Shown here in pieces: positions 53,305 through 63,335 of a stretch of DNA of 64,000 nt. Both the position numbers and the translations under genes were made by a program. Source of the DNA: Candidatus Nitrosocosmicus arcticus (GTDB lineage: Archaea; Thermoproteota; Nitrososphaeria; Nitrososphaerales; Nitrososphaeraceae); assembly GCF_007826885.1 (NCBI RefSeq), contig NZ_ML675582.1, positions 1 through 64,000 of the forward strand, written 5' to 3'. Within the stretch, counting starts at the first letter, position 1, and every line of letters begins with the position of its first letter. A model generated the notes under the pieces. The model saw nothing but the letters and a program-made list of their open reading frames with translations, searched no databases and had not been told where the DNA came from.

Positions 53305-53448
53305 ATGTATATGCTTGAAATGATGAAATGTTATTGTGGAGAACAAATTATTATTGAGCCAGAAATTAACGAAACCATAGAACAACATATTAATAGAAGA
53401 CAGTGTCCCCAATGCGAAAGAATTGGTCAATGGACTACAACCGCGTGA
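53305..53448 (+). CDS. Small zinc-ribbon protein
   Basis: A 47-residue frame, or 41 from the ATG at 53323, containing CYCGEQIIIEPEINETIEQH followed by INRRQCPQCERIGQWTT. Two CxC/CxxC pairs 25 residues apart make a single treble-clef or ribbon zinc site likely. ATG codons occur at four nearby positions. It looks coding and may bind nucleic acid or protein, but it is too short for confident naming. Confidence 0.45.
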   Translation: MYMLEMMKCYCGEQIIIEPEINETIEQHINRRQCPQCERIGQWTTTA

Positions 53449-53756
53449 CTCTTCAAAAAAGAGATATATAATATCATTATTTTTGAAAAATGTCTTAAAA
53501 TTGTTTGAAAGAACATTTATGCTGCCAAGCAACACTTCTTCTTGGAAATTGTAACGATGATCCTAAATAACGGTGTAATATGTCGGGGCAGATAAACATC
53601 TGTAGAGCACTTAGTAGTAACTTTATCCAATAAAATTAATTCGTACTTTAATTATAATCAAATGACTTTCTTTAATTTGAAAAGTTTGTTAGTAAAATTT
53701 ATTATTGTAGTAATTATTTGCAAGGTTTCTGGATTTGTAAAAAGATGAAAAGTGTT
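53449..53756. other. Intergenic spacer, no gene seen
   Basis: 308 bp, very AT-rich, running into the end of the convergent TFB gene. Nothing recognised. Confidence 0.4.
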
Positions 53757-54722
53757 CTAGACATTCGTTTTAATACTCGGCATAGTCTGGGTCAGTTCCA
53801 AGATTATATCTAAATCATGCCTTAGAGTTACTTCAGTAACACCTGCAACTCTTGCAATCTTGCTTTGAGTAATTTCCTCATTATATTCCTTACATGACAA
53901 GTAAAGAACAGCTCCAGCCAAACCCATAGGATTTTTCCCGGCAGAAATCCCTGTTTTCATTACAGTCATCATCACTTTGATGGCGCGTCGTTTGGCCCTC
54001 TCTGAAATCCCGCAAATATTTCCTATTTTAATTATTTCTTTTAGCGCATCGACTTGAGGTACTTTGAGATCCAGTTCAAACATTACCTTTCTGTATATTC
54101 TTGCTAATTCTTTTTCCTTAAGATTAGAAATTTTTGCAATTTCCTTTAGTGTTCTTGATATCCCTAATTCTCTGCATGCAATATATGAAGCGACTGCTAA
54201 AGCTCCCTTTATTGTTCTTCCTTTTATTAATTTTCGTTCCTGAATCTTCCTGTAAAGATATGCAACCTTTTCAACTGCCGATTCTGGTAAACCAAGTACA
54301 TCTTTCATTGTGTATAATTGAATAAATGCAGTTTGGAGATTCCTCTTAGAAGGATCTTTTGTTTGAGATCTGGCATCCCATGTTCTCCACCGACCTATTC
54401 TACTTTTCATTGCTAGGTCAATTTGACGGCCAGATGCATCTTTGTCTATTTTACCTATGACAGTCGAAAGGCCACGATCGTACTTAGCCAATGAAGTGGG
54501 TGCGCCAGTTCGATCCCTAAAATCTGAGTCCTGAATATTTGAAGATGTCCACTCAGACCTTGTTGCTTCAGTATTATCAATTATAACACTCCCACAGGTA
54601 GTGCAAATCAATTCACCAGAATTCTGATCGGTAATTATATTACCGTGCTTATTACATAAAGGACATAAGACCGATAAATAGGAATTAATTAATTTTTGAT
54701 ACACTTCGTTTTTTTCCTCCAC
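53757..54722 (-). CDS. tfb: Transcription initiation factor TFB, paralog 2
   Basis: A 321-residue TFB. The zinc ribbon is CPLCNKHG near 20-27 and CTTCGSV near 40-46. The B-reader region DFRDRTGAPTSLAKYDRGLS near 67-86 is closer to canonical archaeal TFB than that of the paralog at 6615. The two cyclin folds follow (AYLYRKIQERKLIKGRTIKG near 149-168; GISERAKRRAIKVMMTV near 234-250; TEVTLRHDLDIIL near 297-309). The canonical features suggest this may be a general TFB and the other a specialised one. That is inference. Confidence 0.95.
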   Translation of the reverse strand: MEEKNEVYQKLINSYLSVLCPLCNKHGNIITDQNSGELICTTCGSVIIDNTEATRSEWTSSNIQDSDFRDRTGAPTSLAKYDRGLSTVIGKIDKDASGRQIDLAMKSRIGRWRTWDARSQTKDPSKRNLQTAFIQLYTMKDVLGLPESAVEKVAYLYRKIQERKLIKGRTIKGALAVASYIACRELGISRTLKEIAKISNLKEKELARIYRKVMFELDLKVPQVDALKEIIKIGNICGISERAKRRAIKVMMTVMKTGISAGKNPMGLAGAVLYLSCKEYNEEITQSKIARVAGVTEVTLRHDLDIILELTQTMPSIKTNV

Positions 54723-55394
54723 ATTTTAGTTCTTATTATAATGTGTGCCCTTCATTTTATCGTTTCTAATGTAATAATCATCACGTTATCGATATATCGA
54801 TTACGAATATGCGTGTTTTAAATGTTAGAATATGAAAATATTGTTAATATACGTCGTTAAAGTCTAAAAATATGATAAAATAAATCGTCCCGTGTCTTGT
54901 ATTGATTATGAAACACATGTAGAAGATAAGAAGATAAGTGGTTGCTCGTAGTACTATTCTCCTGTAATTGCCCCCTATAGCAGTTTATTCATCGCCTAAG
55001 ATAGGAATAATCCATGAATTGGCATGTTTTTATTAATGATAGGAATTTGACGATTATCATTGGCTACACCAAAGGAGAAAAGAAATACTTGTTGCTCCAT
55101 AGCTAATACTTACATACAGATAATACATAAGCAACGTTTTAATATAGAATTAGGGAATTCAGTTCACTTAATTTTATACAAAACAGTAATGTATTGAAAG
55201 AAAATCGTTTTAACAATAAATTAGTCGAGTTGTAAGAATAACAATTAGTAACGTTCAAAGTAGGAACACGGCAATGAGAATTGTCAAAATGGTATGGTCT
55301 ATGCCGGAGCCAGTCTTGATATAGCAAACGCTACTTTTAACACAAAATAAGAATATAGTCATAAACCTTGTCGTCCAATTTATATTGGTTATTT
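54723..55394. other. Intergenic spacer, no gene seen
   Basis: About 670 bp between two divergent genes. The left part is AT-rich and should hold the tfb promoter. A 30-codon frame from the ATG near 55014 reads HVFINDRNLTIIIGYTKGEK but is too short to accept. Confidence 0.4.
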
Positions 55395-55727
55395 ATGGAT
55401 ACTTATGACGACAGCAAGAATGATGCTAATCCTCAAGAATCATGGGTGGACTCTTCTGTAGAACGGATCGGGTCCCTAACAAACGAACCTGCAGAGAATC
55501 AAACAAAGGATAAAAAAGTCACATCTAAATTAGCAAACCTACTAGAAGGCATAAAATTCCCGGCCAAGAAGGAAGAAATCCTAGACCACATCAATAGAAA
55601 ATCACCGCAAATGGGAAATAGAACAAACGACGTTTTTGAGAGCATCAATAACAATTTAGAAGAAGGAATCGAATACAAGAATGTTTACGAAATCGGACTA
55701 GCTGCACAGGTTGTAGAAAAAAAATAA
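55395..55727 (+). CDS. DUF2795-like protein
   Basis: About 110 residues from the ATG at 55395. The frame allows an upstream ATG at 55368, but MDTYDDSKND is the better start. The N-terminal half is polar and probably disordered. The C-terminal 60 residues resemble DUF2795: LANLLEGIKFPAKKEEILDH, a short linker, then VFESINNNLEEGIEYKNVYE and IGLAAQVV, with the typical 'fPa-K-e-il' and 'Y-n-v-y-E-i' anchors. DUF2795 proteins are small, helical and uncharacterised, often seen in stress-related settings. Confidence 0.65.
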   Translation: MDTYDDSKNDANPQESWVDSSVERIGSLTNEPAENQTKDKKVTSKLANLLEGIKFPAKKEEILDHINRKSPQMGNRTNDVFESINNNLEEGIEYKNVYEIGLAAQVVEKK

Positions 55728-56109
55728 AATATCTAACAAGCGGCGGTCTCTTGAAGTAGTTAATCTTTATATGGATATTCTTTTTCCTTATTATTTGCAG
55801 AGACTGTTCATGCAAAAATGACTGAGTAGGTTATGTACGGTATTTATAATTTTATCTCTACTGACGAATACTATTTTAGTAGGCATTTGATCGAAGTATC
55901 ATGATTTCGGTAATGTTGTGCTTATTTCGATTCAGGATAGAGGCTATCGTGGCTTGTCCATAGTCGTAATAATAATTTTTATTGGACCGTATTTTTGACA
56001 AATTTTAGATCTTCGTTTTTGTTTAATCTTTGAATTCAGTGTGGAATTTACTAGGTTTACGAGCAAATATAACGAAATTATTTTATATCACAAATTTATA
56101 GAAGATGAT
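55728..56109. other. Intergenic spacer, no gene seen
   Basis: About 380 bp. The repeat-protein frame stays open back to a GTG at 56041, but the residues between 56041 and 56110 do not look like a signal peptide extension. The promoter is probably near 55970-56080. Confidence 0.4.
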
Positions 56110-56793
56110 ATGAAAATTTCTAATTGGGTCATTCTTGTTTTGCCACTACTAATGATTGGACTTCCCGCCGTGCTTGCTCAATCTAACAATACCAGCATAA
56201 TCAATAACACTGGAGGATTATCCTCAGAATCAGTAGACGCTGCACTTACTAACTCTACCTCAAGTCCTGCAAATTTGATTGTTAATTCCTCGTCACCGGG
56301 TGATGCTCAAAATAACACTGGAGGATTATCCTCAGAATCAGTAGACGCTGCACTTACTAACTCTACCTCAAGTCCTGCAAATTTGATTGTTAATTCCTCG
56401 TCACCGGGTGATGCTCAAAATAACACTGGAGGATTATCCTCAGAATCAGTAGACGCTGCACTTACTAACTCTACCTCAAGTCCTGCAAATTTGATTGTTA
56501 ATTCCTCGTCACCGGGTGATGCTCAAAATAACACTGGAGGATTATCCTCAGAATCAGTAGACGCTGCACTTACTAACTCTACCTCAAGTCCTGCAAATTT
56601 GATTGTTAATTCCTCGTCACCGGGTGATGCTCAAAATAACACTGGAGGATTATCCTCAGAATCAGTAGACGCTGCACTTACTAACTCTACCTCAAGTCCT
56701 GCAAATTTGATTGTTAATTCCTCGTCACCGGGTGATGCTCAAAATAACACTGGAGGATTATCCTCAGAATCAGTAATTGAATCAAAGAATTAA
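56110..56793 (+). CDS. Exported protein of identical 36-residue repeats
   Basis: About 227 residues from the ATG at 56110 (MKISNWVILVLPLLMIG), which gives a clean signal peptide ending near PAVLAQS. The mature part is five identical copies of a 36-residue unit (NNTGGLSSESVDAALTNSTS followed by SPANLIVNSSSPGDAQ) and a partial sixth, then a short VIESKN tail. Each unit carries three Asn-X-Ser/Thr sequons (NNT, NST, NSS), so the protein could be densely N-glycosylated. There is no anchor at the C-terminus. A secreted or cell-surface matrix protein is likely, and no family is known to me. Confidence 0.75.
   Translation: MKISNWVILVLPLLMIGLPAVLAQSNNTSIINNTGGLSSESVDAALTNSTSSPANLIVNSSSPGDAQNNTGGLSSESVDAALTNSTSSPANLIVNSSSPGDAQNNTGGLSSESVDAALTNSTSSPANLIVNSSSPGDAQNNTGGLSSESVDAALTNSTSSPANLIVNSSSPGDAQNNTGGLSSESVDAALTNSTSSPANLIVNSSSPGDAQNNTGGLSSESVIESKN
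56203..56775. repeat. 108-bp perfect tandem repeat, 5.3 copies
   Basis: Units begin at 56203, 56311, 56419, 56527, 56635 and 56743 with an exact 108-bp period. Copies compared by eye are identical even at silent sites, implying very recent expansion or ongoing homogenisation. The unit keeps the reading frame of the exported protein. Confidence 0.96.
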
Positions 56794-56826
56794 TCCTCGA
56801 GAACATCTATTACCTCTTTTATATTT

Positions 56827-57432
56827 ATGCCTAAATTGAATTCTCAAACTGAATCATTAGAATCAATAAAAAACAAAGTAATTCATTGTGTCTTATGCGG
56901 GTTATCAGCAACTAGAAAGAATGCTGTACCAGGAAGCGGTAGCGTCACCAAAAAAATAATGCTTGTAGGGGAAGCCCCTGGAAAAAATGAGGATGAAAGG
57001 GGTAATCCATTTGTGGGGAGTGCAGGTAAAGTATTGGATCAAGCACTGATCGATGCAGGAATAGAAAGAAAAGAGATTTACATCACAAATGTGGTCAAAT
57101 GTAGACCACCTAACAATAGGGTTCCGACTGAAGAAGAAATCAAAATATGCACTAATCAATATCTGAAAAAAGAGATCGATATTATTTCACCTATAGTCAT
57201 TTGTATTTTGGGCGCAACAGCATTAAAGTCATTACTCGGACTAGAATATATGACACCATATCGCGGAAAAATAGTTAATAGACCGCCATTAAGATACTTT
57301 ATAACATATCATCCAGCAGCTACTATTTACAATAACAAATTAAAACAAGTTTTCTTTAAAGATATCGAAATGCTAGCAAAAATAGTGAATGCTGAAGAGC
57401 AGAGACTAGATAGATTTTTCCTACCTAGCTGA
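56827..57432 (+). CDS. Uracil-DNA glycosylase, family 4 (Fe-S)
   Basis: Removes uracil produced by cytosine deamination. The 201-residue protein has the family 4 active site VGEAPGKNEDERGNPFVGSA near 47-66, VVKCRPPNNRVP near 87-98 and the C-terminal HPAA motif in ITYHPAATIYN. Four cysteines expected to hold a 4Fe-4S cluster are present: CVLC near 21-24, the Cys of VVKCRPP and that of IKICTNQY. It starts 33 bp after the repeat-protein gene on the same strand with a short TATA-like ttttatatttatg overlap, so it probably has its own promoter. Confidence 0.93.
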   Translation: MPKLNSQTESLESIKNKVIHCVLCGLSATRKNAVPGSGSVTKKIMLVGEAPGKNEDERGNPFVGSAGKVLDQALIDAGIERKEIYITNVVKCRPPNNRVPTEEEIKICTNQYLKKEIDIISPIVICILGATALKSLLGLEYMTPYRGKIVNRPPLRYFITYHPAATIYNNKLKQVFFKDIEMLAKIVNAEEQRLDRFFLPS

Positions 57433-57804
57433 GAAAAAAAAGTTAAAGATAATTTTCGAATCTTCCAATGGATTTAAATACCAACATTCAAAGCAAAATA
57501 AAATAATATAATATAATCTGGAGAATCACACATTGGTTTTTGATCATATAAGATACTCGGGATCTAAAATAAACTTTCCTAGTTCTGGTAACTAAACGTT
57601 ATTAGTAAGAATTCGTTGTTCATTTTTTGATCACGTTTTAGGTTTTACACGTCTCATAATTAAAGAAATACCTCCATTATTACTAGTTCTAAAAAAATCA
57701 ACATGAACTAAGATTTAGATTTAGTAATAATATAGGACGGAGGAACAGAATGAGGAGGCAGAGGTAAGGGAAGAAGGGATAATGGGTAGAAAAACAGATG
57801 CATA
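57433..57804. other. Intergenic spacer between convergent genes
   Basis: 372 bp between two stops. T-rich and A-rich runs could act as terminators on both strands. No gene or repeat recognised. Confidence 0.45.
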
Positions 57805-59304
57805 CTATCTGGCACTAATTAAATGCGTCAAATCATTAGGCACAGCCATTGATGCTAGGTCAAGCAATGGTCCGTACCAGATACCAAATATTATCATAAA
57901 CCCTAATGCAAAAAGCAATACAGCAACTATTGACTTTGGTTCTTTCTGTCTAACTCTATTTTCGCCTTCTTCCATGTACATTTTCCTTATAATCCAAGCG
58001 TAATAACCCAGAGAAAGTGCACTATTTAGAACACCAGCTATTGCAAGATACGGCCCCCACCATACCAGCTGGCCACTGTCTATGGCTGCCCCAAATATCA
58101 AATACTTACCCCAAAAACCGTTTAGAGGAGGTACCCCAGCAAGCGCAAGCAACGAAATTGTAAGCACCAAGGCAGTGATAGGCATCCTAAATCCCAATCC
58201 TTTATACTTTTCTAGTGTATATCCTGCTAGGGTAATAATTACACCTGCGGCAGCAATAAACGCGGCAGATTTCATCACTGCATGATTCATTATTTGTAAT
58301 AAAGAAGCATCTAAACCAATATTAGAATATGGAGCCACTGCAAGTCCTATCAAGATATATCCAGCCTGAGCAATACTGGAATACGCAAGGATTCTTGGAA
58401 TACTTTTTTGAGTCAGGGCTCCAAGATTACCTAACGTCATGGTAAAAATGGCTATTATTGCAAGGGTAAATGTCCAGTGGACATTAAGGGCTATCAAGCC
58501 AATAACTATGACCCTAATGGCAGCTGCGAATCCAGCTTTTTTAGTTCCAGCTGCAAGCAGGGTAGCAACGGTTGTTGGAGCTCCAGAATATGTGTCAGGC
58601 AACCACATGTGAAATGGAACTAGACCCATTTTGAATCCAAAGCCCGCAATAAATAGCCCTACTGCAAGCAAGGCAAATGGGATCAAACCTGTATTCAGCT
58701 GCGACATTGCAACAATAGAATCGTAAATATTAGTAGTTCCGGTTAATCCGTATACAATTCCCATTGCCAAAATAATGATTGCCGACGATAGGGCTCCAAA
58801 CAAAAAGTACTTGATTGAAGCCTCGTTTGATATGGGATCTTTTTTGTTAAAGGCAGCTAACGCATATGTAGGGATGGACATTAGTTCCCAAGCTACTAGC
58901 AACATTACGAAATCAGTTGAATAACCTATAAGGATCATTCCTATGCTTGACAATAATATTAAAGAATAGTATGCAGCATGATTGCTTTTTTTCTTCATGT
59001 AACTCCACGAAGAAACGGTCACCATAATGGATACTATAAGAAATGCTATAGAAAAGAATGCACCAAAAATATCGTCTGCTATCACCCCATTATTTGTTGT
59101 TGACAAAGCAGGAAGATTTTCTCCTGTAAATATCCTGAATATTACAATGACAAGCGCCAAAGCTAGAGCGCCAAAGGCTATAGCGCTATAAACCTTATTC
59201 TTGGAGCCTCGCTCTTTATTCAGGGCATCTATTATCGGGATTAATAAAGCTACGCCTCCTAAGACGATGGTCACTAAAGCAGGCGTCGAAAATATATCAA
59301 TCAT
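57805..59304 (-). CDS. nuoN: NADH-quinone oxidoreductase-like subunit N (complex I membrane arm)
   Basis: A 499-residue antiporter-like subunit with about 14 membrane helices. The conserved Lys-containing segments are visible: LLVAWELMSIPTYALAAFNK near 131-150, FGFKMGLVPFHMWLPDTYSG near 222-241, and KRxLAYSSIAQAGY-type sequence (IPRILAYSSIAQAGYILIGL near 305-324). It translocates protons as complex I oxidises its donor. In thaumarchaea the NADH-oxidising module is missing, so the electron donor is uncertain. It is the last gene of the minus-strand block, 17 bp after nuoL. Confidence 0.95.
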   Translation of the reverse strand: MIDIFSTPALVTIVLGGVALLIPIIDALNKERGSKNKVYSAIAFGALALALVIVIFRIFTGENLPALSTTNNGVIADDIFGAFFSIAFLIVSIMVTVSSWSYMKKKSNHAAYYSLILLSSIGMILIGYSTDFVMLLVAWELMSIPTYALAAFNKKDPISNEASIKYFLFGALSSAIIILAMGIVYGLTGTTNIYDSIVAMSQLNTGLIPFALLAVGLFIAGFGFKMGLVPFHMWLPDTYSGAPTTVATLLAAGTKKAGFAAAIRVIVIGLIALNVHWTFTLAIIAIFTMTLGNLGALTQKSIPRILAYSSIAQAGYILIGLAVAPYSNIGLDASLLQIMNHAVMKSAAFIAAAGVIITLAGYTLEKYKGLGFRMPITALVLTISLLALAGVPPLNGFWGKYLIFGAAIDSGQLVWWGPYLAIAGVLNSALSLGYYAWIIRKMYMEEGENRVRQKEPKSIVAVLLFALGFMIIFGIWYGPLLDLASMAVPNDLTHLISAR

Positions 59305-59321
59305 TCTTACTCATTCTCTCC

Positions 59322-61436
59322 TTAACTCAATAATAACATGGTAATTAGAATTATACCAGCCGAAAATACATAGAGATAAGTCTGTACGTTACCTGATTGT
59401 GCAGCTTTTGCCACTCTTGACATTAACACCATTGAATGTTGAACTGACGGATTAATTCCATACATCAAGATATTCTCAAAATACTTGTATATTCGTCTGT
59501 AAGCCGCCAATGGTATGACAACACCTACCCAATAAAGAATGGAATTGAGATACCATCGGTTGTAAAGGAACTTCCATAAAGCCTTTGAAACAACGTTGTC
59601 GTTGATCTTCTTTGGATCGGCAATCTTTTTTATGTAAAACAAATAACCAAGGAACCCCCCAATGCCAAATGCTGATACCGATGCAACAACCGCAATTGGA
59701 TTTAGTTCCAATGCTTGCTGTTCAGATCCTCCTGTAGAAGATGTCCCTGATTCTGTTAAGCTTCCTTGACTCTCGGTGACTGCAGAGCCTTCCAATGGTA
59801 TAACTCCGCCATCGATGATTCCAAATGAACTGGCAAGATAGGTTGCAAATAAATGATGCAGTTGGCCCTCAAAAGCAAAACCTACCACCCCTATCACAAT
59901 CGATGCTATTGCCAAAACGGCGAAAGGAAGCCACATGATTTTATTCACTTCACGTATATGATGACCTTTATTTTCAATTTTGACCACATTTTGGCTCGGT
60001 TTCCCAAAAAATACAAGTCCTACCATCCTGAATGTATAAAAGGCGGTCATGACAGCTACCGTGACAGCAATAAAAAAGACATAGGATGAAAATTCATAGT
60101 TAGATTCAAGAATAGAAGCAAAAATTGCATCCTTGCTCCAAAATCCTGAGGTTATTAATGGAGCACCCGCTAGTGATAAGCTTGCTAGAAGCATGAAAAT
60201 GTAAGTTTTTCTCATATTCTTTTTTAGCCCACCCATATTGTTCATGAACCTAGAGTGAACGGTGTGTATTATCGCACCCGCAGCCATGAACAATGAAGCC
60301 TTAAACAATGCATGGCTAATCAAGTGAAAGAATCCTGCAGTATACCCATCTACAAAGTTTGTCGACAGACCTGCAATTCCCAAAGCCATCATCATATATC
60401 CAATCTGCGATCCTGTAGAATAAGCCAAGACTTTTTTTATTTCAGGGTTAACGATTGCTTGAGTAGCTAGTAAAATAGCAGTTATCGCTCCAACCCATGT
60501 AACAATCTCAAAAAACTGCGTCATGTTAAATACAGATAACGCAAAAAATAAGGGACCTATTCTCGCCACAAGAAATACACCTGCTTTTACCATTGTAGCA
60601 GCATGAATAAGAGCCGAAACGGATGTAGGCCCCGTCATTGCCTCCAATAACCATTCATTTAGTGGAAATTGAGCTGATTTACCTATCGCTCCTCCAAAAA
60701 TTAGGACGGCCGCAGGCACCAATAGATTTTGTTGCATCATCTCATGAGCCCAGGTTTGATCTGCCAATAATTCTCTAAATCCAAAGGTACCCGCGTACAT
60801 AAAGATCATAAACATGCCAGACAGCATCATGACATCCCCGGCCCTGTTAAGTAAGAACGCCTTTATCCCAGCGTGTGTAGGTGATGTCCACTGAGGTATA
60901 CCCCAAGCAGTATGTCCTTCCTTGCCAACATAATCTTTCTTCCTATCCGTGTACCAAAATCCTATAAGGGCATAAGACGCAAGTCCCACACCTTCCCAAC
61001 CGAAAAATACCATCAGCAAATTGTCGGATAATACAATAAGCTGCATTGATCCAATGAAAAACAGCATAAAGAACCAATACCTTATCAGTGACTTTTCTCT
61101 GTGCATGTAGGAAACAGAATACACAAATATAGCCGCTGATATCCAAGCGACCAGATTACTCATGATTATAGCAAGTGGGTCAGCTAGTACACCTGCGTCT
61201 AAATTCAACGCTGAAAACCAAGGGATTTGACTATGTATTTCCCCATTTGTTAAGCCTAAAGGCAGGATGCTTAATGCCAAAAACGCACTAAGTAATGAGA
61301 AGGCAACAGCAACATAACTTTTAACTTTTTCACTCTTTTTTCTTAAAATTGGAATGAATGCAGCTCCTATAAATGGAGTCATCCAAATTAACCATGCAAT
61401 TACACCTAGTCCTTCAAAACCTAAAACTTCAACCAC
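59322..61436 (-). CDS. nuoL: NADH-quinone oxidoreductase-like subunit L (complex I membrane arm)
   Basis: A 704-residue subunit with about 16 membrane helices and the long lateral helix that couples the membrane arm. Signature sequences: MVFFGWEGVGLASYALIGFW near 143-162, SAQFPLNEWLLEAMTGPTSV near 256-275 (in place of the usual PLHxWLPDAMEGPTPVSALI), LIHAATMVKAGVFLVARIGP near 278-297, and KKVLAYSTGSQIGYMMMALG near 336-355. A Ser/Gly/Thr-rich loop near 555-575 is unusual. It sits 10 bp after nuoM. Confidence 0.95.
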   Translation of the reverse strand: MVEVLGFEGLGVIAWLIWMTPFIGAAFIPILRKKSEKVKSYVAVAFSLLSAFLALSILPLGLTNGEIHSQIPWFSALNLDAGVLADPLAIIMSNLVAWISAAIFVYSVSYMHREKSLIRYWFFMLFFIGSMQLIVLSDNLLMVFFGWEGVGLASYALIGFWYTDRKKDYVGKEGHTAWGIPQWTSPTHAGIKAFLLNRAGDVMMLSGMFMIFMYAGTFGFRELLADQTWAHEMMQQNLLVPAAVLIFGGAIGKSAQFPLNEWLLEAMTGPTSVSALIHAATMVKAGVFLVARIGPLFFALSVFNMTQFFEIVTWVGAITAILLATQAIVNPEIKKVLAYSTGSQIGYMMMALGIAGLSTNFVDGYTAGFFHLISHALFKASLFMAAGAIIHTVHSRFMNNMGGLKKNMRKTYIFMLLASLSLAGAPLITSGFWSKDAIFASILESNYEFSSYVFFIAVTVAVMTAFYTFRMVGLVFFGKPSQNVVKIENKGHHIREVNKIMWLPFAVLAIASIVIGVVGFAFEGQLHHLFATYLASSFGIIDGGVIPLEGSAVTESQGSLTESGTSSTGGSEQQALELNPIAVVASVSAFGIGGFLGYLFYIKKIADPKKINDNVVSKALWKFLYNRWYLNSILYWVGVVIPLAAYRRIYKYFENILMYGINPSVQHSMVLMSRVAKAAQSGNVQTYLYVFSAGIILITMLLLS

Positions 61437-61446
61437 ATCTATTCAC

Positions 61447-63234
61447 CTATATAGTATTGGAATGACCAACCTGGTTTTCTGACATCAGTTGTGTCCTCTG
61501 GAGCTCACCGCCGCCTGGAAAAGCAACATTACTAGGCTGTGTATTATTTGTGAGTTTTTCATCTACTTGGCCTATTCCAGGTTTGATCTTTACTGGGATA
61601 ATCTCGTTTGAATTATCATACAGGTTTTCAACATACCCTATAATTGGTTTGTAAAATAAATCAGGATATAATCCCAGAATCAAAGTTAATGAAGCCAAAA
61701 TCCCCATGGTCACTAAAACATACTTACTCGATTCACGTACATTTTTTAATGTTTCTGGAGTAATACCATAGAAAATTCTTTTGTACATCCACAATATATA
61801 AGCAGAAGTCAATATAGTAGTAGTAATAGCCAAAGCAAAGGATACTGCCTTTAGAGTGCTCCAGTCAACTACAGCATTTTGCAAAGCACCGTTAAAAAGT
61901 ACCCATTCAGACATAAAGCCACTTGTTATTGGTACACCAATGATTGTTAATCCTCCAATCATTGCAAATACAGCAGTATATGGCATTTTTCCTCCCAGTC
62001 CACCTAATTTATCCATGTTTCTTGTTCCTGTTTGTAAAATAATTGAGCCGGCCATCATAAACAACAGTCCTTTACCTAAAGCATGAGTCACGTACATAAA
62101 GATTGCACCACTAATACCAAGAACACTTTCTGATCCTATCCCAAAGAGCAGATATCCCATCGAACTTATACTAGAGTAGGCCAATACTCTTTTGATATCT
62201 TTTTGCATTAGAGACATAGCACCTCCGTAAATCATTGTTGCAACCCCCCAGATGCTTACGTAAACACTATAATCGGTATAGTTTCCAGGGCCCGACAACA
62301 GTTCAATCCAAATTCGTATCAGACCATACGCGCCTATTCCAGTCATTATTGACGATATCAGTACTGTAATAGGAGTTGGAGCATCCGTATATGTATCAGG
62401 CAGCCATACGTGGACAAGGAAAGCAGCAAGTTTTACACCAAATCCGATAACAAGCGCTGCTACAATGACAGCAATCCATGCTTGTGGAATTTGAGATGCA
62501 TTTGCCTTAACAATGTCATAATCAAATCCACCGGCTAGAAAACCCATTGCCATTAATCCTAATAGTAGGATAACTGCGCCAACGTGAGCCCAGAAAAAGA
62601 ACATCAATGAGGTTCTTTTCCTTTTTCCGTATCCGAAGAAAGCAATCAAAAAGAAAGACGGAACTAACATGAGTTCAAAGAACACATAAAATTCGAACAA
62701 ATTAGTTGCCAAAACAGTACCAAGCATCCCCATTGCAAAGACAAGGTAAAGCGAATAATACAAGCCCATCTGGCTATTTAAGTAGGATTTTTGATCGGTT
62801 GATGAAATCAAAGAAGATAAAGGTTTTCCATCCTTAAAAGAATACAACTCGCTTTCAGCATCATTAATTTCCAGTTCAGAGGAATTCTTAACCTGGTCAT
62901 ACTGAAGAAGAATTTTTCTTATCATATACGGTTTTGAATAAATCACTACAATAGTTGATAACAGATAAATCGTAATAGCGAAAGGTATGCTTAAACCATC
63001 CAATTTTAACCCGAAATGACCCAATTGACTCCAATTAAAGACTTCTTGATACGACCCTCCAGAACCTAGGTCCACAGCTGGAATTATCACAAGCGTTGTG
63101 GAGATAGCCAAGATTCCAAATGTTAACCACGTTGTAATGTTTATTCCATTTCGTTTACCCAAAAAATAAACTACAGGAGATAATATCAAGGGCATAAATG
63201 TTGCCACCATAAGATAATAGGAAGAATCCACCAT
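61447..63234 (-). CDS. nuoM: NADH-quinone oxidoreductase-like subunit M (complex I membrane arm)
   Basis: A 595-residue proton-channel subunit with about 14 helices: FFELMLVPSFFLIAFFGYGK near 181-200 carries the conserved Glu, LAAFLVHVWLPDTYTDAPTP near 271-290 and KRVLAYSSISSMGYLLFGIG near 345-364 the channel residues. It is about 90 residues longer than typical. The extra parts are a polar loop near 110-150 (LKSSELEINDAESELY-like) and a C-terminal polar tail of about 60 residues. Gene order nuoK-M-L-N is the usual one for archaeal 11-subunit complex I. Confidence 0.95.
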   Translation of the reverse strand: MVDSSYYLMVATFMPLILSPVVYFLGKRNGINITTWLTFGILAISTTLVIIPAVDLGSGGSYQEVFNWSQLGHFGLKLDGLSIPFAITIYLLSTIVVIYSKPYMIRKILLQYDQVKNSSELEINDAESELYSFKDGKPLSSLISSTDQKSYLNSQMGLYYSLYLVFAMGMLGTVLATNLFEFYVFFELMLVPSFFLIAFFGYGKRKRTSLMFFFWAHVGAVILLLGLMAMGFLAGGFDYDIVKANASQIPQAWIAVIVAALVIGFGVKLAAFLVHVWLPDTYTDAPTPITVLISSIMTGIGAYGLIRIWIELLSGPGNYTDYSVYVSIWGVATMIYGGAMSLMQKDIKRVLAYSSISSMGYLLFGIGSESVLGISGAIFMYVTHALGKGLLFMMAGSIILQTGTRNMDKLGGLGGKMPYTAVFAMIGGLTIIGVPITSGFMSEWVLFNGALQNAVVDWSTLKAVSFALAITTTILTSAYILWMYKRIFYGITPETLKNVRESSKYVLVTMGILASLTLILGLYPDLFYKPIIGYVENLYDNSNEIIPVKIKPGIGQVDEKLTNNTQPSNVAFPGGGELQRTQLMSENQVGHSNTI

Positions 63235-63335
63235 CTACATTCTCGTGCTCCGAATACCCCTACCTCAACGACATTAACTCCTTTTATATATTATACGGTT
63301 GAATATTCAGAAAAAAAATACCCGGTGCATAAAAG

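Noticed and set aside
53133-53318. 61-codon plus-strand frame
   Set aside because: No motif, and it overlaps the better-supported zinc-ribbon frame that starts at 53305.
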